NCBI GenBank assembly: GCA_964538565.1
Contig: CAZIGW010000216.1
Span: 1 to 26,392 of the forward strand
DNA length: 26,392 bases
Direction: 5' to 3'
DNA from: CAYVBN01 sp964538565
GTDB lineage: Bacteria; Pseudomonadota; Alphaproteobacteria; Rhizobiales; Xanthobacteraceae
Below the pieces are notes generated by a model. That model was not told the origin of the DNA, made no database searches, and saw nothing but the letters and a program-made list of their open reading frames with translations. The translations under genes were made by a program, and so were the position numbers. Positions 7,965 through 15,173 of the stretch are shown one piece after another; within the stretch, counting starts at the first letter, position 1, and every line of letters starts with the position of its first letter.

Positions 7965-8777
7965 TCAGGCCCCGGACGCGGCCGCCGGGGAGGCGATGAC
8001 GATGTCGTCGGGATCGAGATGGGCGTAAGGATCGCCGAACAGCTCCGGACGGCGGCACGCGATGTTTTCGAGGGTGGCCACGATCTCGATCCAGCGCCGG
8101 AGATCGGGGTGGCTCTCGGGCGTGTCGAGCGCGAGCACCGGCCCTTCGATGGCGATCGCCGCGATGACGCCGGAGGCCCCGCGCACCGGCAGAGCGAGCG
8201 AGGCGCGGCCGGCCGCGAAAGGCGTCGCCTCCAGCGCGTATCCGCGCTCGCGGATCGTCGCAAGGTCGCCGTCCGGCGCGCCGCCGGGGACGAGTTCTTG
8301 CCGCTCGGCCCAGTCGCGGTAGCGCGCCACGGCGGGCGCCGGCAGGAACGCCAGAATGGCGTTGCCGGCGGCGCCGGCGCCGAGCGGGCGGGTCTCGCCG
8401 AGCGGCGGCGAACTCGTCACGTCGTTGGTGCCCGGGGCGGCCGCGATGCGCAGCGCATACCAGCCGAGGCGGACGCAGAGCGAGGTCGTCTCTCCGCTCG
8501 CGAACGCAAGCTGGCGCAGATAAGGAAGGGCGATGTCGCGAACAGCGTATGACGCCAGCACGCTCTGTCGCAGACGGCTCACCATGCTGCCGATGACATA
8601 ACGCGAGGACGCCTGATGGCGCGCGATGTAATCGGAGCGCTCCAGCGCGTCGAGGCTGCGAAAGACGGTGCCGGCCGCGATCCCGAGCCGCCGTGCAATC
8701 TCGGTGACCCCGATCGGCGCGCTCGCCCCGCCGATCGTCTCGAGAACCCGCAGCGCCCGGCGCGTCGAATTGCTCAT
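7965..8777 (-). CDS. IclR-family transcriptional regulator (downstream of pair)
   Basis: A 270-residue regulator with an N-terminal winged helix-turn-helix (about 6-65, including GVTEIARRLGIAAGTVFRSLDAL) and a C-terminal IclR effector domain (about 80-255). The effector part contains the usual LPYLRQLAFASGETTSL and GNAILAFLP-type segments. ATG at 8777 overlaps the stop of the upstream IclR gene as ATGA, so the two are translationally coupled. IclR proteins bind small organic acids or aromatic intermediates and control adjacent catabolic genes, as repressors or activators. Likely targets are the divergent hydrolase-monooxygenase operon and the hydrolase pair, though the ligand is unknown. Confidence 0.92.
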   Translation of the reverse strand: MSNSTRRALRVLETIGGASAPIGVTEIARRLGIAAGTVFRSLDALERSDYIARHQASSRYVIGSMVSRLRQSVLASYAVRDIALPYLRQLAFASGETTSLCVRLGWYALRIAAAPGTNDVTSSPPLGETRPLGAGAAGNAILAFLPAPAVARYRDWAERQELVPGGAPDGDLATIRERGYALEATPFAAGRASLALPVRGASGVIAAIAIEGPVLALDTPESHPDLRRWIEIVATLENIACRRPELFGDPYAHLDPDDIVIASPAAASGA

Positions 8778-9658
8778 GCGAGAGTCGCATCCATGATGAT
8801 GGGCGCCGCCGGAACGAGGCGCGCCTGTTGGCGCAGCGGTTCGAGCGCCTGCCCGATGGACGGGATGAGGGCGCCGATCCGCTCGGGAGGAAAGCGCTCG
8901 ATCGGGCCGCCCACGGTGATGAGCGCGTGCGGCCGGCCGGAACCGTCGACGATCGGAAAGCCGACATAGGCCGAGCTGTACTGCTGCGGATTGCGCCAGA
9001 CGAGATATCCGTCGCGCCGCACGCGGCGAACGTCGCCCCACACGTCCTCGGCGGTCTCTCCCGCGGTCTCCGGAAACAGCGCGTCATGACGGTCGAGCGG
9101 CGCGGCCCCCCTGAGATACTGATCGATTTCCACGTCGCTCAGGCAGGCGAGCAGCACCCGCGACATGCGCGTGCAGTGAAGCGGCACCGAACGGCCGCGC
9201 TGGGCATGGCTGACGCGCCGTCCGCGCGCCTCGATCCAGTCGATGTTGACGCGGCTGCGGCCGACCACGATGGACAGAAAAACGCTCTCGCCCGTGAGCG
9301 CGTGCAACGCCTCGAGCGTCGGACGGCAGAGGGCGCGCATGTCGACCTCGTCATCCTCGCCGGTCGGCAGTGACAGGACGCGATAGCCGACCTGATACCG
9401 ATCGCCGCCAGCGTCGCGCACCAGATAGCCGGCCGCCGTGAGCGTCGTCAGCGCCCGGTGCACCATGTTCTTGCTCATCCCGAGCGCGCGGCTGAGCTCG
9501 GAGACGCCGCGATCTCTCCCGCCTCCGACAAAGGTCGAGAGCACGGTGAGCACCCGCTGGGTCGCCTGGTTGCGGTAGCGCGTGCCGCCGCGCGCACGCG
9601 CTGCGCCGCGCGGGTTTTCCGCTCCTGTCGTGACCGTTTCCACGTCCGTCTCTCTCAC
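8774..9658 (-). CDS. IclR-family transcriptional regulator (upstream of pair)
   Basis: A 294-residue regulator. The first 25 residues are polar and probably disordered. The winged helix-turn-helix covers about 30-95 (VSELSRALGMSKNMVHRALTTL) and the effector domain about 105-285, with the expected LHALTGESVFLS and GRSVPLHCT segments. The likely start is GTG at 9656-9658; another GTG five codons in is also possible, and neither has a strong ribosome binding site. It is transcribed away from the hydrolase-monooxygenase operon across an AT-rich palindrome, the classic position for an autoregulated IclR operator. The second IclR gene overlaps its stop by four bases. The two are only distantly similar, so they probably read different signals or form a two-regulator switch. 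Confidence 0.92.
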   Translation of the reverse strand: MRETDVETVTTGAENPRGAARARGGTRYRNQATQRVLTVLSTFVGGGRDRGVSELSRALGMSKNMVHRALTTLTAAGYLVRDAGGDRYQVGYRVLSLPTGEDDEVDMRALCRPTLEALHALTGESVFLSIVVGRSRVNIDWIEARGRRVSHAQRGRSVPLHCTRMSRVLLACLSDVEIDQYLRGAAPLDRHDALFPETAGETAEDVWGDVRRVRRDGYLVWRNPQQYSSAYVGFPIVDGSGRPHALITVGGPIERFPPERIGALIPSIGQALEPLRQQARLVPAAPIIMDATLA

Positions 9659-9684
9659 AGTCGCCGCGCCCCCGTCGCGTCGCG

Positions 9685-9756
9685 TTGACGCCCGCGTCGG
9701 CGTTCGATAAAATAAAATAGATTTTACATATTATAACGAATAGCGCCGGATCACAA
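9685..9756. promoter_or_regulatory. Divergent promoter region with AT-rich imperfect palindrome
   Basis: A sharply AT-rich island in a GC-rich window. Rightward, TTGACG (9685-9690), a 17-base spacer and TAAAAT (9708-9713) form a good sigma-70 pair for the hydrolase at 9805. Leftward, TATAAT (plus-strand ATTATA, 9730-9735) could serve the IclR genes, with a weaker TTGTGA element (9751-9756) at a short 15-base spacing. The ends TTCG (9703-9706) and CGAA (9737-9740) bound a 38-base imperfect palindrome covering both -10 elements, as expected for an operator at which one regulator controls both directions. Binding by the adjacent IclR proteins is inferred. Confidence 0.5.
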
Positions 9757-9804
9757 GATCCAACCGCACGGGATCCGGACCTGACGAGCGGAGGAAACTT
9801 GCCG

Positions 9805-10599
9805 ATGAGCGTCGCAGCCGATGCGCCGGCTCGGTCGATTGTCGTCAACGGCGTTCGGCTGGATGTGATCGAGCGGGGCCACGGCCGGCCGCTCCTGTTC
9901 CTTCACCCGGGCATCGGGATCGAGCCGGACGCGCCGGTGCTCGACCACCTCGCGCGCGGCATGCGGGTGATCGCGCCCTCGCATCCGGGTTTCGGCCGCT
10001 CGGACCTGCCGAAGTCGATGACGACGGTCGACGATCTCGCCTACTTCTATCTCGACCTGCTCGAGGGTCTCGACCTCAGGGACGGGGTCCTGGTCGGTGT
10101 GTCGTTCGGCGCCTGGATCGCCGCGGAGATCGCCATCAAGAGCACCGAACGCCTGTCACGCCTGGTGCTTGCCAACGCGGTGGGCATCAAGGTCACAGAC
10201 CGCGAGACGCGCGACATCGCCGACATCTTCGCGATGACCGAGCCGCAGTTCCTCGAACTCGCCTACTTCGATCCGGCAAAAGGCAGGCGCGACTACGCCG
10301 CCATGCCCGATGCCGACGTCCTGGCGGCGGCGCGCAACCGCGAATCGCTCGCCCGTTTCGGCTGGTCGCCGTACATGCACGATCCCAAGCTCAGGGGCCG
10401 GCTGCATCGCGTGCGCATTCCGACGCTGTTCCTATGGGGCATGAACGACCGCATCCTGTCGGAGAACTACGGCCGCGCCTATTGTGCGTCGTTTCCGAAC
10501 GGGCGCTTCGAGCCCATCGATCGCGCCGGCCATTTCCCGCATCTCGAGCAGCCGGAGATCTTCGCCGAGCGGGTTCTCGCCTTCGCGCAGACGCAGTAG
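9805..10599 (+). CDS. Alpha/beta hydrolase in operon with LLM monooxygenase
   Basis: A 264-residue alpha/beta hydrolase. ATG at 9805 lies ten bases after GGAGG; a TTG at 9799 is also in frame but too close to that site. Catalytic residues are Ser100 in GVSFGA, Asp215 in GMNDRI and His243 in AGHFPHLEQP. Oxyanion region FLHPGIG (32-38) and SHPGFGRSD (59-67) place it with BphD/epoxide-hydrolase-like enzymes. It precedes the flavin monooxygenase gene by 27 bases. Monooxygenase plus alpha/beta hydrolase is a recurrent pairing, for example RutA with RutD in pyrimidine breakdown, where the hydrolase removes an oxidised intermediate. No other rut genes are present, so this is an analogy and not an assignment. 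Confidence 0.9.
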   Translation: MSVAADAPARSIVVNGVRLDVIERGHGRPLLFLHPGIGIEPDAPVLDHLARGMRVIAPSHPGFGRSDLPKSMTTVDDLAYFYLDLLEGLDLRDGVLVGVSFGAWIAAEIAIKSTERLSRLVLANAVGIKVTDRETRDIADIFAMTEPQFLELAYFDPAKGRRDYAAMPDADVLAAARNRESLARFGWSPYMHDPKLRGRLHRVRIPTLFLWGMNDRILSENYGRAYCASFPNGRFEPIDRAGHFPHLEQPEIFAERVLAFAQTQ

Positions 10600-10626
10600 C
10601 GCCGCCAGTCATTCACCGGGGGATTC

Positions 10627-11814
10627 ATGAAAGTCTATCAGTTCACCGAGCAGCCCTACCCGCCGGCCTGGAACGACCACGGCGGCTCGCTGCGCGTCGA
10701 CCTGCCCAACCGCAAGCAGGACCCGAAGATCGCCGCCGACCTCTATCATCGCTACTACGACGAGTGGGTGCTCGCCGACGAGCTCGGCCTCAACATCATG
10801 ATCAACGAGCACCATTCGACCGCGACCTGCATGTCGGCGACCGCGATCGTCACGCTGTCGATTCTGGCGCGCCAGACGAAGCGCGCGCGCCTGCTCGTGC
10901 TCGGATATCCGATCGGCCACCGCCCGGATCCGCTGCGCGTCGCCGAGGAGCTGGCGACCGTCGACGTGATCTCGCGCGGGCGGCTCGAAATGGGCTTCGT
11001 CAAGGGCGTGCCCTACGAATTTCCCGTCTCCAATCAGAATCCCGTCGGCGTCATGGACCGCTTCTGGGAGGCGCACGACTTCATCCTCAAGGCGATGACG
11101 AGCCACGACGAGCCGTTCAACTGGGAGGGCGAATACTTCCACTATCGGCACGTCAATCTGTGGCCTCGCCCCTTCCAGCAGCCGCACCCGCCGGTCTGGA
11201 GCACGACCAGCAGCCGCACCAACGCCCGCGTGCTGGGCGAGCGCGGCTACGTGATGGCGACGCTCGGCAGCGGCTATGCCACGCGCGCGCTGTTCGACGC
11301 CTATCGGGAAGGCTACGTCTCGAAGGGCCGGCCGGCGCCCGCCGCCGACCGTTTCGCCTACCTCGGACTCGTCGCCGTGGCGGCGACCGAAGCCGCGGCC
11401 CACGAGCGCGGAAACATCATCGCCGGATATCTGCGCAGCGGCGCGATCGTGGCGCCGCAATTCCGCAACCCCCCGGGCTACCTGTCGATCGAGGACAACG
11501 CCAAGATCCTGCGCGGGGCGGCCCGCCCGCGCAGCTTCACCAAGGACGGGCGCGTCGTCGACATGCGCACCGGCAGCGTGCAGGACCTGATCGACGCCGG
11601 CATTTTGTTCTGCGGCACGCCCGACCAAGTCTATGAGCAGATCGTCGATTTCTGCGAATACTGCGGCGGTCTCGGCCATCTGCTGATGATGGGACACGCC
11701 GGATTTCTTTCGCATGCCGACACGGTCGACAATCTGACGCTGTTCGCACGAGAGGTTCTGCCCCGGCTCGAGGCCTACAAGCAGCCGGAGCCGGCCGCGA
11801 CGGTCGCGGCCTGA
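10627..11814 (+). CDS. LLM-class flavin-dependent monooxygenase
   Basis: A 395-residue protein of the bacterial luciferase-like (TIM barrel) family. GGGGG (10618-10622) precedes ATG at 10627. Family signs: an early strand MKVYQFTEQPYPP, the segment NEHHSTATCMS near residues 60-70, GYPIGHRPDPLRVAEELATVD near 95-115, and SRGRLEMGFVKG near 117-129, the flavin-phosphate-binding type motif. The WSTTSS segment sits near residue 196. Such enzymes use FMNH2 or F420H2 and O2 to oxidise or cleave small organic molecules. A separate flavin reductase is not seen in the window. Cotranscription with the hydrolase at 9805 suggests sequential steps on one substrate. The stop codon lies inside an inverted repeat shared with the opposing gene. 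Confidence 0.9.
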   Translation: MKVYQFTEQPYPPAWNDHGGSLRVDLPNRKQDPKIAADLYHRYYDEWVLADELGLNIMINEHHSTATCMSATAIVTLSILARQTKRARLLVLGYPIGHRPDPLRVAEELATVDVISRGRLEMGFVKGVPYEFPVSNQNPVGVMDRFWEAHDFILKAMTSHDEPFNWEGEYFHYRHVNLWPRPFQQPHPPVWSTTSSRTNARVLGERGYVMATLGSGYATRALFDAYREGYVSKGRPAPAADRFAYLGLVAVAATEAAAHERGNIIAGYLRSGAIVAPQFRNPPGYLSIEDNAKILRGAARPRSFTKDGRVVDMRTGSVQDLIDAGILFCGTPDQVYEQIVDFCEYCGGLGHLLMMGHAGFLSHADTVDNLTLFAREVLPRLEAYKQPEPAATVAA

Positions 11815-11842
11815 ACCGCGCGGGCGCGCTGGCGCTCAGGCC
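11808..11842. terminator. Shared inverted repeat at convergent gene ends
   Basis: GGCCTGA (11808-11814) and TCAGGCC (11836-11842) form a 7-base stem that contains the stop codons of both converging genes. The 21-base GC-rich interval holds further GCGC complementarity. It could act as a bidirectional terminator, although no T run follows on either side. Only 21 bases separate the two genes, so some shared termination device is expected here. Confidence 0.4.
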
Positions 11843-12408
11843 GGCGCCGCCGTGCGGCCGTCGTCCTCGACCGCGATGTCGAGGGCGTTGGTCAGCAGGC
11901 CAGCGCCATAGTAGTGCACCGCCGCGATCGTCACCTCGACGATCTCCTGCGGCGAGAACAGACGCGCCAGGGCGGAGAAGACCGCATCGTCGACGCTGCC
12001 GCGGACGACCGCTTCCACATAGGCGAGAAGCGCCGCCTCGCGATCATCGAACAGGTCCGATCCGCGCCAATCGTCGAGGGCATCGATCTGACGTCGGGTC
12101 ACTCCGGCCGCGAGGCCGAGGCGAACGTGATGATTGAGCTCGTAGGCGCCCCCGACGAGCTGTACCGCGCGCAGGATGGCCAGCTCGATCAGCGAACGCG
12201 GGGTCGCCGTCTCGTAGCGCAGCGCGTAGGCGGTCGCCCGACGCGCCCTGGCAAGCCTCGGCGCATGCGCGAGTGTCAGGTGCAGGTTGAGGACGTGGCC
12301 GCCGCGCCGGCGCGTGTCCTCGAACAGTTCGCGAACCAGCGGATCGGATGGAGGATCCGCCAACGGCGGCAGCCGCGACACGCGCCGGGGTTGCGTTCGA
12401 TCCGCCAT
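11836..12408 (-). CDS. Carboxymuconolactone decarboxylase-family (AhpD-fold) protein
   Basis: A 190-residue helical protein. ATG at 12406-12408 follows GGAGG at five bases; an in-frame ATG at 12426 is not better. The core segment LIELAILRAVQLVGGAYELNHHVRLGLAAGV (family motif: ILR..., then E-x-x-HH) is characteristic of the CMD/AhpD superfamily. The CxxC pair of true AhpD peroxidase reductases is absent, so it belongs to the decarboxylase-like or unassigned branch with the ELNHH motif. It lies 44 bases downstream of the glutathione transferase gene and is probably cotranscribed. Proteins of this type often accompany aromatic or lactone catabolism. A substrate cannot be named. Confidence 0.85.
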   Translation of the reverse strand: MADRTQPRRVSRLPPLADPPSDPLVRELFEDTRRRGGHVLNLHLTLAHAPRLARARRATAYALRYETATPRSLIELAILRAVQLVGGAYELNHHVRLGLAAGVTRRQIDALDDWRGSDLFDDREAALLAYVEAVVRGSVDDAVFSALARLFSPQEIVEVTIAAVHYYGAGLLTNALDIAVEDDGRTAAPA

Positions 12409-12452
12409 CCTGACCTCCGATCGCAACCCCGCCGCGCTGTCCGGCGGCGGCT

Positions 12453-13154
12453 TCAGGTCCGCGCGTAGCGGCCCCGGCCGAAGAACCGGTCGAGGTCGTC
12501 GGGACTTGCCGTCTCGCGGCTCGACTTGATGGTCTCCACCTTGGCGAGCGCGCGCTGCACCGCCGGACGCGCCGCGATCGCGTTGAACCAGCGCGCGAGA
12601 TTGGGATTGTCCTCCCAGCGCACGCCGTGCCGGTCATGATTGCGGGTCCACGGAAAGGTGGCGATGTCGGCGATCGTGTAGTCGGCGCCGCCCAGGTAGG
12701 CGCCGGTACGCGCAAGCCGTTGCTCGAGCACCTCGTAGAGCCGTTTGACCTCCGTGCGATAGCGGCTGACCGAGTAGTCGTTTCCGGGCGGCGCGAACGA
12801 GGTGAAATGCGTCAGCTGCCCGAACATCGGCCCGACGCCGGTCAGCTGGATCATTAGCCACTGGATGACTTCGTATTTCCTGGCCATGTCGGCCGGCAGC
12901 AGGCGTCCGGTCTTCTCCGCCAGGTAGAGCAGGATGGCGCCCGATTCGAACACCGTGTAGGGTCGGCCCCCCGGGCCCTCATGGTCGACAATGACCGGGA
13001 TCTTCCCGTTCGGGTTGAGCTTCAGAAATTCGGGCTTGAATTGATCGCCTTTCCAGACATCGACCGGGATCACTTGATACGGCAGTTCGAGCTCCTCCAA
13101 CAGGATAAAGATTTTTTGTACGTTCGGACTGGTCAACGCATAAAAGTCGATCAT
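12453..13154 (-). CDS. Glutathione S-transferase, YfcG/Nu-class-like
   Basis: A 233-residue cytosolic protein with the thioredoxin-fold N-terminal domain (about 1-85) and an all-helical C-terminal domain (about 90-210). The active-site segment is YALTSPNVQK (residues 5-14), whose T-S-P-N arrangement is typical of YfcG/YghU-like Nu-class enzymes. The glutathione contacts NPNGKIPVI (near 47-55) and FESGAILLYL (near 68-77) are intact. ATG at 13152-13154 is chosen because the fold begins there; the frame upstream is not protein-like. Nu-class enzymes reduce disulfides or peroxides with two glutathiones. It is the first gene of a leftward pair with the CMD-family gene and is divergent from the ABC transporter operon. 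Confidence 0.92.
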   Translation of the reverse strand: MIDFYALTSPNVQKIFILLEELELPYQVIPVDVWKGDQFKPEFLKLNPNGKIPVIVDHEGPGGRPYTVFESGAILLYLAEKTGRLLPADMARKYEVIQWLMIQLTGVGPMFGQLTHFTSFAPPGNDYSVSRYRTEVKRLYEVLEQRLARTGAYLGGADYTIADIATFPWTRNHDRHGVRWEDNPNLARWFNAIAARPAVQRALAKVETIKSSRETASPDDLDRFFGRGRYART

Positions 13155-13315
13155 TGGTTCGGCCTTGCTGAGGGACAATGGCGTATTGGTATCGGGGCCG
13201 CCTGGAACCGGCAAGCAGGGACTGCGATCAAGGACTTGGCGCTCGGTCGGGCGCCGCCGCCCGGGCCTGGCGCGGCGGCGCGCGGCGCCTGCGTCACCGC
13301 GTGCGGCTCCTCGAC

Positions 13316-13344
13316 TTGACACCTGCGGGCCGACCCCAAAGGAT
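13316..13344 (+). promoter_or_regulatory. Candidate sigma-70 promoter for the ABC transporter operon
   Basis: A full-consensus -35 TTGACA (13316-13321) is followed after 17 bases by AAGGAT (13339-13344), which keeps the important A and final T of a -10 element. It lies about 60 bases upstream of the ATPase start at 13406, in the divergent region shared with the glutathione transferase gene. The -10 is weak, so an activator may be needed. No palindromic operator was obvious here. Confidence 0.4.
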
Positions 13345-13405
13345 GCCGTGACAAATGTGAAAGGCCCGGCCCGGAGAGGCACGCGGCCACGGGAGGGGGA
13401 CGGAA

Positions 13406-14218
13406 ATGCTCTCGTCGACGAGCGACGCTGATTGCGCCATTGTCACGCGCGGCGCCAGCAAGCTGTTTCTCGACGGGACCGTCATCGCCTTCCGCCAGCT
13501 CTCGCTCAGCGTACGCCAGCAGGAAATCCTCTGCATCGTCGGTCCAAGCGGATGCGGCAAGACCACGTTCCTGCGCTGCATCGCGGGGCTGACGGATCTC
13601 AGCGACGGCGAGCTGCTGGTCGCCGGCGAGCGCGTGTCCGGCCCGCCGGACGGGGTCGCCATGGTATTCCAGCATTTCGGGCTGCTGCCGTGGAAGACCG
13701 TCTACGAGAACGCGGCGTTCGGCCTGTCGATGGCGGGAAAGAAGGCCGATTTCATCCGCGAGCGGGTCGGACATTATCTCGAGCTGGTGGGGCTTTCCGG
13801 CTTCGAGCGCCACTATCCCTACCAGCTCTCGGGCGGCATGCAGCAGCGGGTCGGCCTGGTGCGCGCGCTCGCCGTCAATCCATCCATCCTGCTCATGGAC
13901 GAGCCGTTCGCGGCACTCGACGCGCAGACCCGCGAGATCCTGCAGGAGGAGCTGCTGCTGCTCATGCAGCGGCCGGAAGAGCGCAAGACCATGGTTTTCA
14001 TCACGCATTCGATCGACGAGGCGATCCTCCTCGGCGATCGCGTCGCCGTGATGACAGCCCGTCCTGGACGCATCAAGGAGCTGATCGAGCTGCCGTTCGG
14101 ACGTCCGCGCGACGTCGAGGCGGTGCGCGCCGATCCTCGGTTCGCGGAGTTGCGCTCCCACATCTGGCGGCAGCTCCACAGCGCCCGGCCGAAGCCGGCC
14201 GTCAGCGAGGTCGCCTGA
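13406..14218 (+). CDS. ABC transporter ATPase, NitT/TauT (SsuB/TauB) type
   Basis: A 270-residue ATP-binding subunit. GGGAGGGGGA (13391-13400) precedes ATG at 13406. Walker A GPSGCGKTT starts at residue 46, the Q-loop is in VFQHFGLLPW, the signature LSGGMQQR starts at residue 141, Walker B is ILLMDEPFAALD, and the H-loop is FITHS. The LLPWKTVYENAAFGL segment is characteristic of the nitrate/sulfonate/taurine importer group. One base separates its stop from the permease start, so the two are coupled. It powers uptake of the ligand delivered by the binding proteins downstream, which is probably a small organic molecule; the ATPase sequence does not define it. Confidence 0.95.
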   Translation: MLSSTSDADCAIVTRGASKLFLDGTVIAFRQLSLSVRQQEILCIVGPSGCGKTTFLRCIAGLTDLSDGELLVAGERVSGPPDGVAMVFQHFGLLPWKTVYENAAFGLSMAGKKADFIRERVGHYLELVGLSGFERHYPYQLSGGMQQRVGLVRALAVNPSILLMDEPFAALDAQTREILQEELLLLMQRPEERKTMVFITHSIDEAILLGDRVAVMTARPGRIKELIELPFGRPRDVEAVRADPRFAELRSHIWRQLHSARPKPAVSEVA

Positions 14219-14219
14219 G

Positions 14220-15086
14220 ATGAGCGTGCAGATCCAGGACCGGACGATTCCCGTGGCCGAGACCGTCGACGAGGCGAGCGAGGACCGCTCGCGCGCCCAG
14301 AAGGTCGCGACCGAACGCCGACGGCGACGCCGGCTGCAGAACATCGCCATCCGCGTGGTCTCCGTCGGCGTGGTGCTGACGCTCTGGCAGATCGTCGGCC
14401 GCGGCATCGATCCGGTGCTGTTCACGACGCCGTCGGCGGTCGCCGTCGCGGCGGTCGACATGATCGGCAGCGGCGAACTGTGGACCTACCTGTGGCCGAG
14501 CCTGCTCGTGCTCGCCGTCGGGCTGTCGCTTGCCGCCGTGATCGGCATCGCGGTCGGCCTGCTGCTGGCGCGGTTCTGGGTGCTCGACGTGGCGCTCGGG
14601 GTCTACATCACGTTTCTCTATTCCACGCCGAGCGTGGCGCTCGTGCCGCTCATCGTCCTGTGGGCGGGTTTCGAAACGACCGCCAAGGTCATCATCCTGT
14701 TCATGTTCGCCTTCTTCCCGATGGCCATCAACACCTACCAGGGCGTCAAGAACGTCGATACCAAGCTGATCGAGGTCGGCCGCTCGTTCCGCTGCAGCGA
14801 GCGCCAGCTCTGGACCAACATCGTGCTGCCGGCCGCCCTGCCCTTCATCGTCACCGGATTGCGGCTCGCCGTCGGACGCGGGCTCATCGGCATGGTGCTG
14901 GCCGACTTGTACACGGCGATCTCCGGCATCGGTTATCTGATCGTGCGGACCGCCAGCACCTATCAGGTCGACAAGATGTTCGTTCCGATCATGACGCTCG
15001 GAATCCTCGGCGTGACGCTGACGGCGCTGTTGCGGCTGCTCGAAGTGCGCGTCGCGCCGTGGACCGCGGCGAGCGACCAGGATTGA
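14220..15086 (+). CDS. ABC transporter permease, NitT/TauT (SsuC/TauC) type
   Basis: A 288-residue inner-membrane permease. The first 40 residues are charged and cytoplasmic, followed by about six hydrophobic segments beginning near residues 45, 85, 120, 155, 205 and 255. The cytoplasmic coupling motif is recognisable at about 185-215 (EVGRSFRCSERQLWTNIVLP), corresponding to the EAA loop of importers, and the YSTPSVALVPLIVLW segment is typical of TauC/SsuC. It starts one base after the ATPase stop. There is one permease gene, so the channel is presumably a homodimer. Both binding proteins encoded next must share it. Confidence 0.95.
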   Translation: MSVQIQDRTIPVAETVDEASEDRSRAQKVATERRRRRRLQNIAIRVVSVGVVLTLWQIVGRGIDPVLFTTPSAVAVAAVDMIGSGELWTYLWPSLLVLAVGLSLAAVIGIAVGLLLARFWVLDVALGVYITFLYSTPSVALVPLIVLWAGFETTAKVIILFMFAFFPMAINTYQGVKNVDTKLIEVGRSFRCSERQLWTNIVLPAALPFIVTGLRLAVGRGLIGMVLADLYTAISGIGYLIVRTASTYQVDKMFVPIMTLGILGVTLTALLRLLEVRVAPWTAASDQD

Positions 15087-15173
15087 CTCATTTTCCCGGT
15101 CGGGCCGAACCGATCGGAACCAGACAGCCGTCCGGCACAAGGACGGACGAGACGACAAAACGGAGGAGACGCG

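Noticed and set aside
9805..11814. A pyrimidine-degrading rut operon (hydrolase RutD, monooxygenase RutA)
   Set aside because: Only the two enzyme families match. RutB, RutC, RutE, RutF and RutG are absent, and the regulators are IclR-type and not RutR.
13165..13178. TTGCTGAGGGACAA as a third FNR/FixK box
   Set aside because: It fits TTG-N8-CAA but the right half-site is poor (GACAA instead of ATCAA), and it is only about ten bases upstream of the glutathione transferase ATG, where it could not act as an activator site for that gene.
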